Part shown: positions 17,601 to 20,700 of the stretch, piece after piece
Layout of the letters: every line of letters begins with the position of its first letter
How positions within the stretch are numbered: the first letter of the stretch is position 1
Source of the DNA: Clostridiales bacterium UBA1742
GTDB lineage: Bacteria; Bacillota; Clostridia; TANB77; CAG-508
Length of the DNA: 20,700 bases
Assembly: GCA_002314935.1 (NCBI GenBank)
Contig: DCHW01000027.1
Location: 1-20,700 of the forward strand
Direction of reading: 5' to 3'
Position numbers and translations under genes: made by a program
The notes under the pieces: model-generated
What the model saw: only the letters and a program-made list of their open reading frames with translations
The model's database searches: none
Told to the model about the DNA's origin: nothing

Positions 17601-19725
17601 AAAACATCATAAAAAATGGCTACATCGTATATACCTTTGCCTGTAAAAATCCCCTCATCAAAATTATCTTGATATATATCAGATATCGCATTTGAATATG
17701 CATCTACTCCACCGTGGTCCAGCATAAATTTGGGTAAGTAAACTTTTTCTGCTGGCTTTTAAATCTATTCCGAACTCTCGGTTGAATTATTGCATGTCCC
17801 TTTGTTACAATTCCATTTTCAACTACAGGTTTATTTAAAATATGAGCCATTGTACCAATTAACTCTAACCCAGATTCCAATATTAAATTTGTATCTGAAT
17901 CTAATGTTATTACATATTTAATTTTGTTTTTTAGTAAATTATATTCTATTGTATTTGTTCTAAAATTTTCTTCCCCGGTAAGTAAAAACTTATTAAACTG
18001 CATTAAAAGTCCTCTTTTTCTTTCCCACCCTAAAAAAGATTCCTCTTTATCATTCCATATTCTTTTTCTATAAATAAAATTAAATAATTTTATTTTATCA
18101 TTTGATTTATATTTCTCATTTAATTTATTACATTCTTTAATTCCCTGTTCTATAACTTCTTCATCAAATTTTTCTAATTCATTTTTACTTTGTGTACAAT
18201 CTCCTAATAATGTAAAATATATGTTTGAGCTCTTGTTTGCCATATAATAAACTTCTAATTTTTTAAATAATTCTTTTACTTTTTCTTTATTATTAACTAT
18301 AGTTGGAATTACCACCATAGTTTTGTATTCATTAGGAATCCCATTTATAAAATCCATTTTGGGTAATATTTTAGGCTTTACTACTTTATTTAAAATGTAA
18401 TTAATTATTTGAATTATAATTTCTGATATTGGCATATATAATAAAATCCCAGTTATAATTGCTAAATATATTTTTTTAGTTTTATAATACGTATATAAAC
18501 TGATAATAATAGAAAAAATTATACTTAAAACCCAAATTGAATTTATATATATAGAAGATTTGTTTTTTGGGGTTTTAACCTTTATTTGTAAACTGTTCAT
18601 AAGTTCTGCATATCCATCAGAAATTAAATAATAACCAATATGTTTTTTCACTTCTTCATTATTTTTTAAACATAAATTTAATGCCTTATTAGCAATGTAT
18701 ATCTCCGAAATTTTTGTTTTTTCTGAAATTTCTTTTATCTTATTTCTATAATATTCTTTTGTTTTATAATCCATTTTTGAATATATATTTGCAGGATCTT
18801 TTTTTAAAACACTTTCTACTCCATTAATTTCTTCAAATAAATTTAAAAAATTTATTCTTAATATTTCTTTTAAACTTGTAATACTATTTCCCATTGATAC
18901 TTTAGAAATTGCCATATCATAATGTTCTTTTTCTATACATTCTGACGTACTTATTCCCATTTTACTGACTTCTTCTTCTAAAATTTCCAAGTATGGAATT
19001 GCCTTTTTACCATACTTTTTTAATCTATATGACATATGTTCTATAAATGGATATTTCATTTCTTTATATGATATTTTTTCTTTATATAGTTTTTTTTCTA
19101 ATTTAAAATTTTGGTTCGATTTATCTTTTTTTTCTAACAATCTTTCTATAATATTTTCTACTTTATATTTTTGCAATTGACCAGAATATATTCTCTCACA
19201 AATATTTCTTATATTTTCAATAATTGCTATTTCTAAAAAAATCCATAAATTCCATATTTCTGCCATTGCCAAAGTTTTTCTTTTTTGATATGAAGTTATT
19301 ACAAGTTTTAGTATTTCATCTGTTATTTTATTATCTGTATATGCTACTATTTCTGAGGCAAGTACGTATATTCTTGCATAACCTTTATACATTCCATTTT
19401 GCAAGCCAGAAAAACTTTTATATTTTTTTATATCTATATTATTTTCTATTGTTTTTACTGTTTCTTCAATAATATAAAAATTATCTAATAACCATTCACC
19501 TGCTGGATGTTCTTCTATTCCTATTTTCATGTGTTTGTTTAATAAATCATATGTTTTTTTTATATAATTATAATTTTCTTTAAGCCTTGGTATAGGATAA
19601 GTAAAAATACTTGATTCTTTGTTCAAATCATGATTTGTTGCTATTTTTTCCATATACTTTTGTAATTGATAATTATCTAAAATGGCGCCTTTTATATTTA
19701 AATATTTATATTGGTTTTTATTCAA
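11644..19725 (-). CDS. ndvB: Cyclic beta-1,2-glucan synthase (NdvB-like), with nine +1 shifts at CGG
   Basis: A single 2690-residue protein is recovered when one C is skipped at each of nine in-frame CGG codons. In order: an N-terminal region (HPAGEWLLDNFYIIEETV); membrane helices near 396-440; a GT84-type glycosyltransferase (MVVIPTIVNN, D609-S-D611, SHDLLEG with D721, RLTRW at 752-756, SYITRLTRWIRGDWQIYAW); further helices; a glucoamylase-like region (RTSPTNIGLGILAVISAYDL, then NWYNTNTLEPLMPRYISTVD); and a GH94 phosphorylase part (GYYQSGGAIGFRDQLQD, GSGDWNDGF with D2371/D2374, NEECRIDSIAQSWGV). The enzyme builds beta-1,2-glucan from UDP-glucose and cyclises it. Length fits the family. A TTG start follows AGAGGTG. 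No terminator separates it from walR. Confidence 0.9.
11743..11746 (-). other. +1 frameshift / four-base Gly site 12 (ACA-CGGA), ndvB
   Basis: Codon 2658. Reading CGGA as Gly gives CT-GELQKFYFNGEEI and 32 more residues to the TAA at 11644; the unshifted frame stops at 11720. Confidence 0.8.
12368..12371 (-). other. +1 frameshift / four-base Gly site 11 (ATT-CGGC), ndvB
   Basis: Codon 2450, only four codons after site 10. Reading CGGC as Gly gives EPI-GSIENEECRIDSIAQSW, a conserved GH94 segment. It is the only C-type fourth base in the set. Confidence 0.9.
12381..12384 (-). other. +1 frameshift / four-base Gly site 10 (GAA-CGGA), ndvB
   Basis: Codon 2446. Reading CGGA as Gly gives RRAYTDE-GEPI, matching the conserved aromatic-Thr-Asp-(D/E)-G motif of GH94 enzymes. 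The preceding codon GAA cannot re-pair in the +1 frame (AAC). Confidence 0.9.
12547..12550 (-). other. +1 frameshift / four-base Gly site 9 (CTA-CGGA), ndvB
   Basis: Codon 2391. Reading CGGA as Gly gives ESIWL-GFFLYDILNKF; the unshifted frame stops three codons later. Confidence 0.9.
13037..13040 (-). other. +1 frameshift / four-base Gly site 8 (ACT-CGGA), ndvB
   Basis: Codon 2228. Reading CGGA as Gly gives SRLWSRT-GYYQSGGAIGFRD, the entrance motif of the GH94 catalytic domain. Confidence 0.92.
13332..13335 (-). other. +1 frameshift / four-base Gly site 7 (AAT-CGGT), ndvB
   Basis: Codon 2130. Reading CGGT as Gly gives LEKNN-GLGESSCAAIEIEIE; the unshifted frame becomes Arg-rich and stops at 13291. 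Confidence 0.88.
16645..16648 (-). other. +1 frameshift / four-base Gly site 6 (GCG-CGGA), ndvB
   Basis: Codon 1026. Reading CGGA as Gly gives EKIA-GRTSPTNIGLGILA, restoring the conserved RTSPTNIGL motif. The unshifted frame stops seven codons later. Confidence 0.9.
17711..17714 (-). other. +1 frameshift / four-base Gly site 5 (CCA-CGGT), ndvB
   Basis: Codon 671, 19 codons after site 4. Reading CGGT as Gly gives IYAGP-GGVDAYSNAISD, a conserved GT84 segment. The preceding CCA cannot re-pair at +1 (CAC). Confidence 0.92.
17769..17772 (-). other. +1 frameshift / four-base Gly site 4 (GTT-CGGA), ndvB
   Basis: Codon 652. Reading CGGA as Gly gives IIQPRV-GIDLKASRKS, the conserved segment after the DxD region; the unshifted frame stops at 17704. 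Confidence 0.92.
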
Positions 19726-19780
19726 AAAAATTTCACCTCTGCCAAAATTTACATTTATAAATATTTTGACCAGGTGAAAT
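19726..19780 (-). promoter_or_regulatory. Leader hairpin that hides the ndvB ribosome binding site
   Basis: ATTTCACCT at 19730-19738 and AGGTGAAAT at 19772-19780 are perfect inverted repeats, extended inward by AAAATTTA/AATATTTT. In the minus-strand RNA the 3' arm contains the AGAGGTGA ribosome binding site of ndvB, and a run of T follows directly, ending in the TTG start. The element could block translation, act as an attenuator, or both. A TATAAT-like -10 (19796-19801) lies just upstream without a convincing -35. Confidence 0.65.
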
Positions 19781-19830
19781 ATTTTTTATACAATAATTAT
19801 AATGTTTTTAGCTAATATAATTTTTTCAAT

Positions 19831-19886
19831 AAAAAACAATCTAAATTATTAAACTTTTTGCGTCTAATAATTTGGATTGCTTTTTA
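19831..19886. terminator. Intrinsic terminator after the surface-protein gene, bidirectional
   Basis: CAATCTAAATTATTA (19837-19851) pairs with TAATAATTTGGATTG (19865-19879) with one G-T mismatch. T-runs follow on both strands (TTTTTTATTG on minus, CTTTTTATTTT on plus). It ends the gene finishing at 19905. Confidence 0.85.
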
Positions 19887-19904
19887 TTTTGTTTATTTAT
19901 CTTA

Positions 19905-20700
19905 TTATTTAGTATAGTTATAATGAATGTTAACTGTTTCTAGCATATCATTTTCATTCCATACATCAATATCGTTCCATTGTTCTTCAGTTCCCTCATA
20001 ATATATATCTGTTAACTCTGAACAATTAAAAAAATTGCAATTTTCAATTACAGTAATAGTTGTAGGAATAACAACAGATTTTAGAGTTGAACTATATCCA
20101 AATGAATATTTTTCTATTCTACTAACTGTAATACCCATAATATTTTTAGGAATAGTTACATTTTCTATTTTATCACTATATTGTACACTATATTGTGCTA
20201 TTAGATTATTAGCATCGCTAAAATCAATATAATAGACTTCATTTTCAACTAAATATTCAGCCCAATTATAATAACTATTACTTCCTAATTCAATTTCACT
20301 AAACGTTGATGGCACGTTTCCCTTATAAGTTAAATTTGCCTCAGTAAATTCTTCTTCACTCTCATAGCCTAGCATTTCTCCATAGTTTTCGTAATTCAAC
20401 TCTTTATTACACCATATATCTGTCCCACATGTTTCATTAGAGTTATCCACCCAAGTTATTAAAAATGCACATTTACAATCATTTTCTATAATTCCTTCTG
20501 TTATTTTCCCCGTTTCTGTTACTGTAAAAACATTTCCTTTTACGCTTGTACATGTCCAGTTGTCATTACCTGCTACAACTTCCCATCCATCTAATGCATC
20601 GTTTAAACTTCCACCGTCTATTTCTCCTGTTATTCCATTATAGCATCCAGCTACTGCTGCAGTTAATTGCTCTTTATCTGCTTTAAATTGTGTATCTGTT
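19905..20700 (-). CDS. Surface protein with pilin-like segment and BspA-type leucine-rich C terminus (N terminus outside window)
   Basis: The frame is open from the TAA at 19905-19907 to the window edge (265 residues seen). The GTG at 20450 is internal. The upstream part (DTQFKADKEQLTAAVAGCYN, then a Gly-rich stretch, GWEVVAGNDNWTCTSVKGN and FTVTETGKITEG) resembles the globular part of type IV pilin-like proteins of gut Clostridia. The C-terminal part (IENVTIPKNIMGITVSRIEK, LKSVVIPTTITVIENCNFFN, CSELTDIYYEGTEEQWNDI) is the LRR_5/BspA repeat pattern. Probably an exported adhesin or pseudopilin fusion, but the signal or prepilin peptide is not in view. No in-frame CGG. Confidence 0.75.
   Translation of the reverse strand, partial: TDTQFKADKEQLTAAVAGCYNGITGEIDGGSLNDALDGWEVVAGNDNWTCTSVKGNVFTVTETGKITEGIIENDCKCAFLITWVDNSNETCGTDIWCNKELNYENYGEMLGYESEEEFTEANLTYKGNVPSTFSEIELGSNSYYNWAEYLVENEVYYIDFSDANNLIAQYSVQYSDKIENVTIPKNIMGITVSRIEKYSFGYSSTLKSVVIPTTITVIENCNFFNCSELTDIYYEGTEEQWNDIDVWNENDMLETVNIHYNYTK

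Noticed and set aside
7197..17772. Ty1-style P-site slippage at CUU-CGG-A
   Set aside because: Two sites have CTT and several have NTT, but CCA, GCG, GAA, AAT, CTA and ACA also precede CGG and most cannot re-pair one base downstream.
6753..19725. Frame breaks as random sequencing or assembly errors
   Set aside because: All 12 are the same event (an extra C making an in-frame CGG before a glycine codon), none is in a homopolymer, and none occurs at other phases or triplets. Raw reads are still needed to exclude a systematic artefact.
11644..19725. ndvB region as a decayed pseudogene or several separate genes
   Set aside because: Once CGGN is read as Gly the frame is open for 2690 codons with all catalytic motifs kept. 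Apparent starts such as those at 17725, 16542, 13090 and 12316 fall inside conserved domains, and none is needed as a start.
1..20700. tRNA or rRNA genes, CRISPR arrays, insertion sequences, phage attachment sites
   Set aside because: No cloverleaf-like GGTTCGAATCC arm, no regularly spaced repeats, no transposase or integrase frames and no terminal inverted repeats were seen.

Overview
The window looks like a chromosomal segment of a very AT-rich, low-GC Gram-positive anaerobe, probably an uncultured Clostridia-type Firmicute. The evidence is a clostridial 2[4Fe-4S] ferredoxin, a four-subunit pyruvate:ferredoxin oxidoreductase, a WalRK-type two-component system, RicT (YaaT), HolB and signal peptidase I, and strong AAGGAGG ribosome binding sites. 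No RNA genes, insertion sequences or CRISPR arrays are visible.

Layout. At 1-107 is the end of a plus-strand gene. At 228-281 a tiny minus-strand gene may encode a 17-residue Thr/His peptide across a (GT)10 microsatellite. At 446-5532 a minus-strand operon runs porC-porD-porA-porB, then a membrane protein and an FAD-dependent oxidoreductase, from tandem promoters at 5576-5635. At 5640-6544 two small plus-strand membrane-protein genes, each with its own promoter and terminator and less AT-rich than their surroundings, sit as an island. At 6553-9267 is a minus-strand operon lepB-holB-ricT-ferredoxin. At 9288-11640 is walR-walK, preceded by three 11-bp-spaced WalR-type half-sites. At 11644-19725 is one giant cyclic beta-1,2-glucan synthase gene (ndvB-like). 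From 19905 to the window edge is a partial surface protein with a C-terminal BspA-like leucine-rich region.

Main result. Three minus-strand genes (ricT, walK, ndvB) look broken by 12 frameshifts, but the breaks follow one rule. At each, the codon in frame is CGG, and the conserved protein resumes exactly one base later, so CGGN is read as glycine. The sites are 7200, 10516, 9399, 17772, 17714, 16648, 13335, 13040, 12550, 12384, 12371 and 11746 (first base of CGG on the minus strand). Removing one C per site gives uninterrupted proteins of 303, 474 and 2690 residues, and the lengths divide exactly by three. By hand scan, no minus-strand gene here has an in-frame CGG that does not shift, while roughly two dozen out-of-frame CGG triplets leave the frame alone. 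The codon before CGG varies (CTT, ATT, GTT, CCA, GCG, AAT, ACT, CTA, GAA, ACA), which argues against P-site slippage. It favours decoding of CGGN as a four-base glycine codon, or out-of-frame capture of GGN at an unassigned CGG. The one exception is codon 8 of the plus-strand gene at 6195-6527, where CGG must be read in frame; that gene may be foreign.

How the genes work together. The por operon and ferredoxin serve anaerobic pyruvate oxidation. The walRK, lepB and ndvB genes concern the cell envelope, and ricT belongs to the Y-complex for RNA processing. If the CGGN reading is right, two of these three systems depend on genome-specific recoding for full-length product.
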